Source: Sphingomonas palustris
GTDB taxonomy: Bacteria; Pseudomonadota; Alphaproteobacteria; Sphingomonadales; Sphingomonadaceae
Direction of reading: 5' to 3'
Length of the DNA stretch: 64,000 bases
Assembly (NCBI GenBank): GCA_026225215.1
Contig: JAMFSI010000167.1
Span: 1 to 64,000 of the forward strand
This document shows, piece by piece, positions 55,212 to 64,000 of the stretch. Below the pieces are notes generated by a model. It saw only the letters and a list, made by a program, of their open reading frames with translations. It had not been told where the DNA came from and did no database searches. Every line of letters begins with the position of its first letter. Position 1 is the stretch's first letter. A program made the translations under genes and the position numbers.

Positions 55212-56333
55212 TCAGACTATGAGAATCTGATTGCGACCCTGCTGCTTGGCGCGATAGAGCGCTTCATCGGCGGCTTGCAGCGCAGCCCGGCAATCGGGAT
55301 AGCCGAACACATCGGCGATTCCGCCTGAGAATGTGATCCCACCGATTGGCTCATCGGTTTTGCGATTGATGAAATTGCGAGCCGCCAATTGTTGCCGAGC
55401 CTTGTCGAGGCAGATGTGCGCCTCGCCTTTGCTCATGCCGCGGAACAGCATGACGAATTCCTCGCCGCCATGGCGAGCGACATGGCATTTTTCGTTGGAG
55501 ATACGAGCCAGCACCTGCCCGATCGCCTGAATGACCCGGTCGCCAGTGTCATGGCCATGGCTGTCGTTGATTTTCTTGAAGTGGTCGATGTCGCAGAAGG
55601 CGACGCACAGAGGTTCGAGCGCAGCCTGTGCATCGCGATATTCTCGCTCGAGCACGCCTTCGAAGGCCCGGCGGTTGGGCAGGCCGGTAAGATGATCGAT
55701 CTCTGCATCGCGCTGGGCGCTGGCAAGGCTTTTGCGCAGCGACGAAGCTTCGTCCTCGCTGCGGCGCATGTCTTCTTCCACCTGGCGGGTGCGGTCGAGC
55801 ATGGTCTTGGCGATGTCAGCGAGACTGGCCAGCGCGAGGCCGGTGGCATCAACTTTCTCCATCTCGCCGACTTGCTTTTCCAGGGCGGTTTTATAGCTGC
55901 CCTGAGCCTTGCGCGCCGATTTGGTGGCCGAAGTAAAAACATCGAGGCCAGATTGCAGACGCGAGATCAGCTCTTCGTATTCGTCCTTGCGGTTCGCTTC
56001 GCTGCCGTCGCTGGCGACCAGCTCATCCAGCCATTGCTGGGAAATGAGCGCGCCATCGAGACGCTTTTCCTCAAGCTTGCGCTGCAGCCTGCGGTCTGAG
56101 CCTGAAAATGCGGCGTGCGCGATAAGAAGATTGGTTTCGGATACCACAAGTTTATTGGACAGCAGGAACTCGGTAATCTGCGCCAGCAAATCGCGCCGGG
56201 CGATTTCCTCCAGAGAGTTGTGCTCTGCCCCTGCGGTGGGGGCCATCGGGGCGCTAGAATATATCGCGCCTGCCGCCGTATCATTGCGCCGCCCAAACCA
56301 CCTCAATATCGACCTATCCACAGGCGCGTTCAT
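55212..56333 (-). CDS. Diguanylate cyclase (GGDEF)
   Basis: The 373-residue protein makes cyclic di-GMP. Residues about 1-205 are a helical and coiled-coil sensory part without a recognised domain. The GGDEF domain starts at DHLTGLPNRRAFEG, has FCDIDHFKKINDSHGHDTGD and the active-site loop HGGEEF. No membrane segment is evident, so it is cytoplasmic. No I-site RxxD is obvious immediately upstream of the GGEEF loop. Confidence 0.93.
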   Translation of the reverse strand: MNAPVDRSILRWFGRRNDTAAGAIYSSAPMAPTAGAEHNSLEEIARRDLLAQITEFLLSNKLVVSETNLLIAHAAFSGSDRRLQRKLEEKRLDGALISQQWLDELVASDGSEANRKDEYEELISRLQSGLDVFTSATKSARKAQGSYKTALEKQVGEMEKVDATGLALASLADIAKTMLDRTRQVEEDMRRSEDEASSLRKSLASAQRDAEIDHLTGLPNRRAFEGVLEREYRDAQAALEPLCVAFCDIDHFKKINDSHGHDTGDRVIQAIGQVLARISNEKCHVARHGGEEFVMLFRGMSKGEAHICLDKARQQLAARNFINRKTDEPIGGITFSGGIADVFGYPDCRAALQAADEALYRAKQQGRNQILIV

Positions 56334-56619
56334 CTAACATTCCCCACTTCAAATGCGCTGCTAAATGATTACGCTTAATATGACGTAAATTCCGAATAAT
56401 ACTTAACCCATGCAGTTGACGAATATTGATCGAGGTTGCGCTGCGGTCGGCAATGCGAAGCTTATAGCGATTAGCCAATCTCACTCTTTGCTTCGTTGCA
56501 GCATTTGCCTGCACGGGCCGTGTCGTGGTCCGGCAAAGCGCGCCGCGATTTGACCTTGATTTTCTACGTGCGATCCCCGAACCGCCTTCAACGTATCACC
56601 GGAGGGGACCGGACGAAAA

Positions 56620-58092
56620 ATGGTAGCGAGTAGGATCACTTCGTTGCCGACTAGATATATGGCGCCGTGGGTAGCTGCACTGTTCGTGCTGGTCGCGTTG
56701 GCGCTGCGCTGTTCGACTTTCGGCAACCCCAATCTGGGCATCGACGAGCAATTCTACCTATTGGTCGGAGAGCGGATGCATCAGGGCGCGCTGGTCTATG
56801 TCGATGTGTGGGACCGCAAACCGCTGGGCCTTTTCATCATCTACTGGCTGTTCGCATTTTTCTCCGATCCGGTAGTCGCTTATCAGGTCGGTGCCTGCCT
56901 GAGTGCCGCTGCGACCGGGTGGATTATCTGGCGCTTGTTGTCGGGACTCGTGGCGCCCCAGGGGGCGCTATTGGGCGGGCTGGGCTATCTGATCCTGCTG
57001 GGGCCATTCGATGGTTTCGGTGGGCAGGCACCGGTGTTCTACAACCTAATAATTATAGCCGCTGTGGCATTGGTCTGGCGCGGGAATGCGGCCCTGCGAA
57101 CAGGACAGTCGCCATATTCGATCGATTTAGCCATGGCGCTGTGCGGTCTGGCGATTGCAATCAAGCCGACCACTTTATTCGAAAGCGCTTTCCTCGGCAT
57201 ATGGTGTGGCTGGAGCCTGTGGCGCGGCGGCCGGCGTGGCATGGCATTGGCCGTGCCCCTCATGCGCTGGGCGCTGCTGGGCGCGGCGCCGATGGCATTG
57301 ATCGGCGCATGGTATGTTGCCATCGGTCATGGCGGCGAATGGTGGCACGCGATGGTTACGTCCTCCCTGATAAAGCAAGCGCGGCCACCGGAGCAATTAT
57401 CGTTCCTCGGCTATGCATTGGTGCTACGCGCCGCGCCAATATTGGTACTGGCGCTGTGGGGTTTGATCGGTATCCGGCAGAACCGGTGTCTGCTTGCCTT
57501 TCTCGGCGGATGGCTACTGGCAGCGTTTGTAGGGTTGTTTGCGCTATTCACTTTCTTTGCCCATTATGCGCTGCCGCTGCTCGTGCCACTTAGCGTGGCG
57601 GCGGGGCTGGCTTTTGCGCGGGGAGGGGCAGGGCGCATCAGCTTTGCTGCTTTCGTAGCAATTTATGCGCTATGGTACGATCCCACCGATTTCGCCTGGC
57701 AACGGCAAGCCCGCGCCGATATGGGGCAATTGGCGCAACTGGCGCGAGCACATGATGGCGGCGGCGGAATGCTGGTGTTCGATGGCCCCCCGTGGCTCTA
57801 TGCGATGACGGGGGAACCCTTTCTATCGCCTCTGGTGTTCCCGCTTCATCTCAATCACCAGATCGAGCACAACGTCAGTCATCTTGATACCGATCGCGAA
57901 ATCGACCGTATTGTGGCTCGCCGGCCGGGGGTGGTGGTTATGGCGCTGTCGCCACGTAATGCGCCAGTCAATTGGTATGCTACTGATCACGTGCGTGCCT
58001 ATATCGCCGCTCATTGCTACCCGAACGGCGTCATTGCCTTGCATGAGCAGGTGAAGAGGGTACCCATCGGCGTATTTGGCGATTGCCGCTAG
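56620..58092 (+). CDS. GT-C-like membrane glycosyltransferase
   Basis: The 490-residue protein has about ten membrane helices. Its first periplasmic loop carries acidic residues (GIDEQFYLLVGERM and YVDVWDRKPLG), as in ArnT/PMT-type transferases that use polyprenyl-phosphate sugars. GGAGGGG lies 12 bases before ATG. It starts a region of envelope glycan genes. Acceptor and sugar are unknown. Confidence 0.78.
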   Translation: MVASRITSLPTRYMAPWVAALFVLVALALRCSTFGNPNLGIDEQFYLLVGERMHQGALVYVDVWDRKPLGLFIIYWLFAFFSDPVVAYQVGACLSAAATGWIIWRLLSGLVAPQGALLGGLGYLILLGPFDGFGGQAPVFYNLIIIAAVALVWRGNAALRTGQSPYSIDLAMALCGLAIAIKPTTLFESAFLGIWCGWSLWRGGRRGMALAVPLMRWALLGAAPMALIGAWYVAIGHGGEWWHAMVTSSLIKQARPPEQLSFLGYALVLRAAPILVLALWGLIGIRQNRCLLAFLGGWLLAAFVGLFALFTFFAHYALPLLVPLSVAAGLAFARGGAGRISFAAFVAIYALWYDPTDFAWQRQARADMGQLAQLARAHDGGGGMLVFDGPPWLYAMTGEPFLSPLVFPLHLNHQIEHNVSHLDTDREIDRIVARRPGVVVMALSPRNAPVNWYATDHVRAYIAAHCYPNGVIALHEQVKRVPIGVFGDCR

Positions 58093-58209
58093 GTCAGCTG
58101 GTACCGGGATGCGGGTATATTGGGTGATATCGGCAAAAACTCTGGCGTGCTCTTGTCATGCGGTCTGACTGATGATTACGCGCGAGGCTGCATCAGCCAG
58201 GAGTTGCGT

Positions 58210-59712
58210 ATGAAAGAAACCACGCTCATCGCATCGCCAAAAGCCACTGCGAATTTGTCCCTCTTTGGACAGTTGCGGAATTGGGGTAGAAAAGAACTAA
58301 GCAAGGATAAGCTACCTGTCATCGGTGAGTCGGTCCCCGGTGCGGCTCGGGTATTCACTTTAAGGTGGCGGCTTGCGCTGTTAGCGGGTTTTGCGCTTTT
58401 GCTCATTCTGCGGATACCGCAAGCTTGGTCGCATGGCCGCTTCCTCGATGAGGAAGGCACAATTTTCGCGGCCTATGCCTGGCATCAGCCTGCCGGCGCG
58501 GCATTATGGCGTTCATTCGCAGGCTACCTCAACTTAGCAGCCAATGCGTCCACGTTGCTTATGGTCAAGATGGTCCGCGCTGGCGTGTTGCCGCTCGAAC
58601 TGGCGCCGTATTTCACGATGATCGTCGCCTCATTGTTCCAGATGCTTCCCGCCGTACTTATCCTTACCGGTCGTGGACGGTGGCTGGCAAATAGGTGGTC
58701 GGTTATTGCTTGCTTGCTGATAATCGCCATAAGCCCGAAGACCGAGGAGGTGTTTGCCAACGTGCTGCACATCCAGTTTCATCTGGCCTTATGTTCGGCA
58801 CTGATCCTCGTGCTTGATATCCCCAATTCACGCAAAGCGCGGCTCGCCTACTTAGCGCTGTTGCTCCTGGCTCCATTGTGTGGGCCTGGAGCGATTGTGC
58901 TCTTACCAATTTTTGCACTGCGAACTCTGGTCGACAGAGACAAATTGAGGTTGACGCAAACATTCGTTCTCGCAGGGGGCTCTGTGCTACAAATGTTGCT
59001 GTTCTACACCAATAGCGTGGCACGTGGACACTTGCTTGATCTGGCCACGCTTGCGAATGTCATGTTCGTGCGGTTGGCAGCGATGCCCTATTTCTCCGCT
59101 CCACCTGCTCAGTTTCTTGGCCGAACCATCCATGCCGCCTACCTGAGTGGCGGCGTTGGCTGGTGGTGCGCGACGGCAGTTTCGCTGGCATATTTTGCCT
59201 TGCTGATCGCGACGGCTTTGCGGGGCGGAATGGACTCAGCTTTCTGGCTTATCTTGTCAGGTCTCGCGTTGGCAGTGGCGTCCTTTGGTGCGGGAATGTT
59301 GTCTGTCGATTCTGGCGGATGGTTCAGTATTGATCTAGCTGAGCGCTATAATTTTCTGCCCTTGACGCTGTTCGGCATGGGGTTAGTTGCGCTCGTCATG
59401 CGCGACGATGGACGCTATCGCCTTATCTGCCAGATACTATGCGCTTTAACCTTGTTATCGGGCGCCTCTACTTTTTCTTTTCCGATCCGGGACATGCGCC
59501 AGGGGGCTGATTGGCGCGCTGAGGTCGATAAGTGGAAGAAAAATCACAATTATAAACTCGTATCATGGCCCGACAGATGGCGTATAGATTTATCGGACCA
59601 AGATTTACCCTGTTCCCGTCCCATTGCAGGCAGATCTGATATTGGCGATCCGAGTTATTGTGAGAGTAGCTGGCTGAATTTTGTCTTGCCCGATAACGAT
59701 AAGAAAAGGTGA
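58210..59712 (+). CDS. Multi-pass membrane protein, possible GT-C transferase
   Basis: The 500-residue protein has a cytoplasmic N-terminus of about 60 residues and about ten helices. FLDEEGTIFAAYAW in the first outside loop resembles the acidic motif of GT-C enzymes. ATG at 58210 follows AGGAG by six bases. I do not recognise a named family. It lies 117 bases after another GT-C-like gene on the same strand. Confidence 0.7.
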   Translation: MKETTLIASPKATANLSLFGQLRNWGRKELSKDKLPVIGESVPGAARVFTLRWRLALLAGFALLLILRIPQAWSHGRFLDEEGTIFAAYAWHQPAGAALWRSFAGYLNLAANASTLLMVKMVRAGVLPLELAPYFTMIVASLFQMLPAVLILTGRGRWLANRWSVIACLLIIAISPKTEEVFANVLHIQFHLALCSALILVLDIPNSRKARLAYLALLLLAPLCGPGAIVLLPIFALRTLVDRDKLRLTQTFVLAGGSVLQMLLFYTNSVARGHLLDLATLANVMFVRLAAMPYFSAPPAQFLGRTIHAAYLSGGVGWWCATAVSLAYFALLIATALRGGMDSAFWLILSGLALAVASFGAGMLSVDSGGWFSIDLAERYNFLPLTLFGMGLVALVMRDDGRYRLICQILCALTLLSGASTFSFPIRDMRQGADWRAEVDKWKKNHNYKLVSWPDRWRIDLSDQDLPCSRPIAGRSDIGDPSYCESSWLNFVLPDNDKKR

Positions 59713-59885
59713 TCGGACAGGCTTTGATGAGGCGGGCGGGTCACGCTTAAATCCGGCATTTCGTTTAAGCGAAGGCGGAAAATCCAAAAAAAGAGCCGCC
59801 AGTCAGAAAATTCCGGCCAAAGATGGTAAGAGGCTCCGCTGTAGGGATGCCGCTGGCGGATCAACCGAGAATTTATGACGTTTTG

Positions 59886-60200
59886 CTAATCGACATTATT
59901 CAGCGCGATCAGGCGCGCCAACTGTGTCAAAGCTTCGGACTGCTCGCGCAATTTTATATGAAGGCGCAGGATAAAGAGCAGGTTCAGCACGATCCATATA
60001 TACATGATCAGGTCTGCACCGCGCCCCACGCCGACCATCCGTGCGATGCTATTGGTGATATCGGGTATCCAGACAAAAACGAAGCCGACCGCGATGACGG
60101 AAAACAGGATTATCCGCATGGATCGATAAGCTTTGCCCAGGCTGATGACGTAAAAAAGGCAGCCTGCCAAACCTAGTGACAATATGATTTGAATGATCAT
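59886..60200 (-). CDS. DUF2304 small membrane protein
   Basis: The 104-residue protein has three hydrophobic segments, PDITNSIARMVGVGRGADLI between helices 2 and 3, and a basic tail (LRLHIKLREQSEAL), matching DUF2304. Its ATG overlaps the stop of the upstream glycosyltransferase by four bases, and the pair commonly occurs together. It may anchor or assist the transferase. Confidence 0.85.
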   Translation of the reverse strand: MIIQIILSLGLAGCLFYVISLGKAYRSMRIILFSVIAVGFVFVWIPDITNSIARMVGVGRGADLIMYIWIVLNLLFILRLHIKLREQSEALTQLARLIALNNVD

Positions 60201-60883
60201 GCTGAAATCTTTGCGGCGATCAGATCGCGGCAGATGACGAAGGCATCGCCGAACGTCTGCCCCTTCTCTCGAGAATAGTCGGTGTAGGATATGGTCACTG
60301 GCACCTCGATATAATTTAATCGATGTGTTCGGATGCCGTTGAGAATTTCGGATGCATGCGCCATCCTGTTCTGGCGCAGGCTTAACGTTCTGGCTGCCTT
60401 GGCGGTCAGAACACGCAGGCCGTTATGACAATCGCTGAGCGACAAGCCGGTTGTGATTTTTGTAAAAAGGGTGGCGAGCTTTAGCAGTCCGCGCCGCCCC
60501 CGGCTGATCCCGATTGCCTTGCCGAGAAACCGGCTGCCTAACGCCAAGTCCGCCCTGCTTGCAATCAGATGATCGAGCATTACGGAAACATCTTCAACAT
60601 GGTGCTGCCCGTCAGCATCGAAGGTGACGATATATGAAGCTCCTGCCAGCAATGCATAGTTAAAGCCGGTTTGCAGAGCCGCTCCTTGGCCCAGATTTAT
60701 CGGATGCTGGACAATACGGGCGCCGGCGCTTTTTGCTTCAAGAGCCGTGGAATCGGTCGAGGCGTCGTCAACGACGATCACATTCGGGAAGTGCCGTTTG
60801 ACGTCTTCGACAACCCGGCCGATCATCCTCTCTTCATTGTAAGCGGGGATGACCAGCCACACCGCGTCAGGATCAACCGACAT
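60197..60883 (-). CDS. GT2 polyprenyl-phosphate sugar synthase-like enzyme
   Basis: The 228-residue soluble transferase resembles dolichyl-phosphate mannose synthase. Motifs are VIPAYNEERMIG, IVVDDASTDST, HPINLGQGAALQTGF and TFDADGQHH (DxD). GGAGAG four bases before the second of two adjacent ATGs selects 60883. It probably makes the polyprenyl-phosphate sugar used by the GT-C-like proteins nearby. Confidence 0.9.
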   Translation of the reverse strand: MSVDPDAVWLVIPAYNEERMIGRVVEDVKRHFPNVIVVDDASTDSTALEAKSAGARIVQHPINLGQGAALQTGFNYALLAGASYIVTFDADGQHHVEDVSVMLDHLIASRADLALGSRFLGKAIGISRGRRGLLKLATLFTKITTGLSLSDCHNGLRVLTAKAARTLSLRQNRMAHASEILNGIRTHRLNYIEVPVTISYTDYSREKGQTFGDAFVICRDLIAAKISA

Positions 60884-61290
60884 CATGCTCTCCGAGGTAT
60901 GAAGACAAGGACCAGCTTGGGAGTTGAGCGGAAGAGACTCCTTGCCATTTTCCAGAAAGCGATAGCGCTCGCCATAAAATCAGGCCCCAACGCCAAGCGC
61001 GGGCCCCGTCGCAAACTTGGGAAGAAAAGTGATCTGAGCGCAATTTTGGAGGCCTGTCTCATGGGTTGGCACTAGTAGGAAATGATTAATATGGGATTTC
61101 ACCAGGTGATGGAGCACCCGGCCGTTCGATCCCGGCATGCGCACTAATGGACGCAAGCGTCATATTCGCGCAGATAACCATGAGGCTCATCAGGCGAGTT
61201 CATCATCACGACGCTATGGTTAATTTATTGTTGAATGTTTGGCTGCACAGGGATTGAAGCGAGAGCATCAGCAGACAACGGGATCGAACG
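60884..61290. other. 407-base intergenic region
   Basis: This divergent region between the GT2 and EamA-like genes must hold both promoters. A short Lys/Arg-rich frame on the plus strand (60899-61075) has no good ribosome site and no family match. No repeat or RNA is evident. Confidence 0.5.
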
Positions 61291-61650
61291 ATGACAAATG
61301 GCCAAGTGGGCGGACTCGTCGGATTCTCGCTGATGCTGGCGACGGGGCAGGTATTGTTCAAAATGGCTGCGCTGGCCTCAACACGGCCGGGAGGCGCCGG
61401 ATTCAGTCTCCCCGTGTTGCTTCTGGTGCCGAGCTTCTGGATAGCGCTGTTGCTTTACGGCATGGCGACTTTGCTATGGATCTACCTGCTTCAGTCGATT
61501 CCGCTCAGCCGCGCTTACCCGTTCGCCGCGCTGGGCTTTCTATTCGTGCCGCTGATGGCGGTGATGATATTCGGAGAAAAATTGTCGGCGTCTTATGGTG
61601 CAGGCGTCGTCTTGATTGTGGCGGGCATTCTCGTCACGACTTTTGTCTGA
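61291..61650 (+). CDS. Four-helix EamA/SMR-like transporter (ArnE/ArnF-like)
   Basis: The 119-residue protein has four membrane helices with a SMR/EamA look: GQVLFKMAALAS in helix 1 and LSRAYPFAALGFLFVPLMAV with GEKLS in the second half. Such proteins flip undecaprenyl-linked aminoarabinose or similar lipid-linked sugars. It lies three bases before the DUF2142 gene. Confidence 0.82.
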   Translation: MTNGQVGGLVGFSLMLATGQVLFKMAALASTRPGGAGFSLPVLLLVPSFWIALLLYGMATLLWIYLLQSIPLSRAYPFAALGFLFVPLMAVMIFGEKLSASYGAGVVLIVAGILVTTFV

Positions 61651-61653
61651 CCG

Positions 61654-63114
61654 ATGCGACAGGCAGACTACCCCATGTTGGACGGGTCCACCCTTGTAAA
61701 TGGGTCTTGCGCGTTGGCGCCTGGCGCTGGGCCTCCCGACTCTACCGATGGCAAATCATTGCCGCAATCGACCGTTGCCATGCGGTTGTTTGCCTGGATC
61801 GCGCCATTCCTTTATCTTGGCTTTGCCTTGATAACGCCCCCGTTCCAGACGCCGGACGAGCACCAGCACTTGTTCCGGGCCTGGCAATTGTCGTCCGGGC
61901 ACTTGCTCGGCAAGCGCGAGGGGAATGAATCCGGTGGCGACCTGCCACCAGCGCTAGCTCGCGCGGCCGCTCGTGAACTCGGCTCGGCTGTGCCCCATGC
62001 CGAAAGCCGACCGCTCACCAAAACGCGGTTCGTGGCAAGGTTCGAACACGGGACGATCATCGCGCCGAACGAAGTGCCCCGCTTCACCAATTTTCTTGGA
62101 TCGGTCTATTATTCCCCGGCTGGATATGGGCCCCAGATAATCGCGGTTGAAGTCGGCCGGGGCTTTAGCCTTTCGGTCGAGGCGATCGTCCGGCTTGGCC
62201 GCGTGCTCAACGCGTTACTCGCCTTATTGCTTTTTTGGGCAGCGTTTCGCGTGCTTCCAGTGGGCAGGCTGGTCCTGCTCGTCGTTGCCTTGTTGCCGAT
62301 GACCGCCGCCTGCGCCGGGTCTTTCGGTCAGGATGGCCTGATCATCGCCGGGACGGCGTGGCTGATCGCCCTGTGCATGCGGGCGATGGCCGAAGGCGAA
62401 TGGAGCCGGTCGAGCGCAGCCGTTTTAATCGCACTCGCCGTTACCGTGACGTTGGCCAAGATGGTCTATCTGCCGCTGGTCCTGTTGCCGCTGCTGGCCA
62501 GAAAAATTCGCGTCGATCGGCTCCGGTGGTGGCTGCCGCCAGTGCTGGCCGGGATCGTGGCGGCAGTGCTACTGGCAGGTTGGCTGCGCATGAATGCCGG
62601 AATCTCGGTGCCGATGCATGCTGGAATGCCGGAGCCGCGCGCGCAGGTGGATTTACTCGTTCATCACCCTCTCAAATTCGTAACTGCCTTAGCCCATACT
62701 TATACCAACTGGAGGTTCCTGATTGGCCAGATTTTCACGTTCGGCTGGCTTAACGTCGGGCCGGTCGTGGCTGCCTTGTGGTTGAGCTTGGCAGCGCTTA
62801 TCCTGGCCGTCATCTCGGGTGACCCGCGCGGCAGGCTGTTGAGCCCGATCGACCGCGCCTGGACGATGCTCATGCTGGCAGCAATCGTGATCCTGCTGTC
62901 GCTGGCGCTTTACATCGCGGGAACGCCGCTCGGCGCTGATAGGATCGCGGGACTACAGGGTCGCTATTTCATACCGCTGATACTGCCGCTTCTTCTGGTC
63001 TGCCTGCCGATGCGGTCCGATACCAGGTATATGGTACCGCTGGTGATTGCCGGCCTGCTGGTGTGCGCCGACGTCGCTGCGCTGCAAGCTATTGTCCGTG
63101 CCTATTACGTGTGA
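61654..63114 (+). CDS. DUF2142 membrane protein
   Basis: The 486-residue protein has about ten helices. ITPPFQTPDEHQHLFRAWQL at the first loop and the later GLQGRYFIPLILPLLLV are characteristic of DUF2142, a GT-C-like family found in polysaccharide and O-antigen regions. It is probably co-transcribed with the small flippase-like gene. Confidence 0.86.
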   Translation: MRQADYPMLDGSTLVNGSCALAPGAGPPDSTDGKSLPQSTVAMRLFAWIAPFLYLGFALITPPFQTPDEHQHLFRAWQLSSGHLLGKREGNESGGDLPPALARAAARELGSAVPHAESRPLTKTRFVARFEHGTIIAPNEVPRFTNFLGSVYYSPAGYGPQIIAVEVGRGFSLSVEAIVRLGRVLNALLALLLFWAAFRVLPVGRLVLLVVALLPMTAACAGSFGQDGLIIAGTAWLIALCMRAMAEGEWSRSSAAVLIALAVTVTLAKMVYLPLVLLPLLARKIRVDRLRWWLPPVLAGIVAAVLLAGWLRMNAGISVPMHAGMPEPRAQVDLLVHHPLKFVTALAHTYTNWRFLIGQIFTFGWLNVGPVVAALWLSLAALILAVISGDPRGRLLSPIDRAWTMLMLAAIVILLSLALYIAGTPLGADRIAGLQGRYFIPLILPLLLVCLPMRSDTRYMVPLVIAGLLVCADVAALQAIVRAYYV

Positions 63115-63153
63115 AGTTATACTGCCGGGTGCCAGGATGACAGGGGCCCGCAG

Positions 63154-63826
63154 TTAGTTCGTCGCTACGCTGCACTCAAGGGCCTGCTTGATCCTCAGCA
63201 TGGCGTAGAGCACGACCACGATGCCACCCGCCGCCAGCAACAAGCGCCAACCGCCAGCACCGCTAGTCGCCGTAAGCAGTTCCTGCTCGCCAAGCGCGCC
63301 GATCGCGACATAACCGATGAGCGCGGGCAGGGATGCCAGGGACCCCAGCAGGAAATCGCGCTGGGAGATCCGGGTCAGACCTAGTCCGTAGCTGGTCAGG
63401 GCAAAGGGCATCACCGGCGATACCCGTAGCAAAACGACCGTCCGCCAGCCGTCACTCGTCATAGCTTCATCGATGCGGGTGATAGCCGGGTGACGTTGCA
63501 GATAGCGCGATATCCAGTGGCGCAGCACGGAACGGCTCAGGGAAAAGGCCAGCCAGCCGCCGAGCAGCCGACAGCAGCAAACCTTTGCCGAAGCCCAAGG
63601 TTGCGCCCGCCATCACCGCGATCATCGAGGCGGGCAATACTCCGCTCGCCGAAACCAGAGTCTGACCAAGCCCGAAGGCGAGCCAGTTCGATGCCATGAG
63701 TGCAGGAAACGTGAGCACCCAATTATGGAGGAGCCCTGATAGCTCAGATAATTGGCGCTGAAAGCGCAGAAGAATGCCTACGCCGATGATGGCAAGTGCC
63801 AGGAGCAGAGCTTTTGCGCGTGGCAT
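63154..63826 (-). pseudogene. TVP38/TMEM64 (DedA-superfamily) gene with frameshift
   Basis: The N-terminal half starts at 63826 (MPRAKALLLALAIIGVGI) and reads to ATLGFGKGLLLSA. The frame then changes near 63564-63570, and the second frame continues LGGWLAFSLSRSVLRHWI and RVSPVMPFALTSYGLGLTRI to the stop at 63154. VSPVMPF and the Gly-rich LGFGKG are family motifs. A single indel in the sequence or a genuine inactivation would both explain it. Confidence 0.8.
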
Positions 63827-63834
63827 GGAAATGC

Positions 63835-64000
63835 TCAGGCTTGTGCTTGGGCTTCGACCAAGGGCACAGCACGCTGCAGCTTCGCCGATACATCATAAAA
63901 CAGGCTTGGCTTGGTCAGCTTCCACCGCGCCAGGCGATAGGCAAGCGCCGTCTTCAGCACCCCGAGACCATAGATGCAGCTACGGCGGAAATTGATGCTC
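63835..64000 (-). CDS. C-terminus of an unidentified protein (runs off the right edge)
   Basis: The last 54 codons of a minus-strand gene are visible, including NFRRSCIYGLGVLKTALAY and YDVSAKLQRAVPLVEAQA. The stop TGA is at 63837-63835, nine bases before the TVP38 start on the same strand. The basic helical tail could belong to a glycosyltransferase or radical SAM protein. I cannot name it. Confidence 0.5.
   Translation of the reverse strand, partial: SINFRRSCIYGLGVLKTALAYRLARWKLTKPSLFYDVSAKLQRAVPLVEAQAQA

Noticed and set aside
60899-61075. Short Lys/Arg-rich frame upstream of the EamA-like gene
   Set aside because: The ribosome site is poorly placed and no family is recognised; it may be chance.

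Overview
The window appears to join DNA from two different bacterial lineages. Bases 1 to about 4935 carry a lysine/alanine-rich histone H1-like protein (cut off at the left edge), a LysM lytic transglycosylase lipoprotein and lepA. The proteins and the intergenic GGGAATA repeats look acidobacterial to me. From 4985 onward everything looks like an alphaproteobacterium of the Sphingomonadales: many TonB-dependent receptors, GcrA, sphingomonad-type catabolic clusters, and intergenic repeats of a kind I associate with that order. The changeover falls in about 50 bases after lepA, so a chimeric assembly is more likely than transfer. No composition or homology calculation was run.

Layout of the alphaproteobacterial part. 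5.0-8.3 kb: membrane acyltransferase, processive-type family 2 glycosyltransferase and a small EthD protein. 8.4-9.3 kb: LysR regulator. 9.4-17.2 kb: an alpha-glucoside cluster with a LacI regulator, a perfect palindromic operator, a GH65 phosphorylase fused to beta-phosphoglucomutase, a TonB receptor and an MFS transporter; a 2OG-Fe(II) oxygenase gene converges on it. 18.0-29.9 kb: a minus-strand run of nine genes (amidohydrolase, GMC oxidoreductase, RraA-like protein, TonB receptor, PQQ quinohemoprotein dehydrogenase, TetR, SnoaL-like protein, FMN alpha-hydroxy-acid oxidase, MFS). It is headed by a promoter flanked and overlapped by two TAATCGA palindromes and looks like one oxidative catabolic operon of unknown substrate.

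30.2-40.5 kb: a second LacI-controlled cluster with an SsuD-like flavin monooxygenase, exported carboxylesterase, aldo/keto reductase, Gfo/Idh/MocA protein, LacI regulator, TonB receptor, MFS transporter and PhyH-type dioxygenase. Shared TGACAACG motifs at three promoters tie it together. The gene set resembles the oxidative sulfoquinovose (sulfo-SMO) pathway with an added lipid esterase. 40.7-47.7 kb: a TetR regulator faces a CoA ligase, Rieske oxygenase, old-yellow-enzyme and SDR operon that ends in a broken glutathione S-transferase gene.

47.8-56.3 kb: housekeeping and stress genes (a small inverted-repeat element, gcrA, an ABC-2 permease, HspQ, tRNA-Ser(CGA), a small secreted His-rich protein, a transporter remnant, a ClC channel, a large catalase and a GGDEF diguanylate cyclase). 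56.6-64.0 kb: a cell-envelope glycan region with GT-C-like membrane proteins, a polyprenyl-phosphate sugar synthase-like GT2, DUF2304, a four-helix EamA/SMR protein, DUF2142 and a frameshifted TVP38 gene. Many long antisense open frames come from high GC content and were left out.
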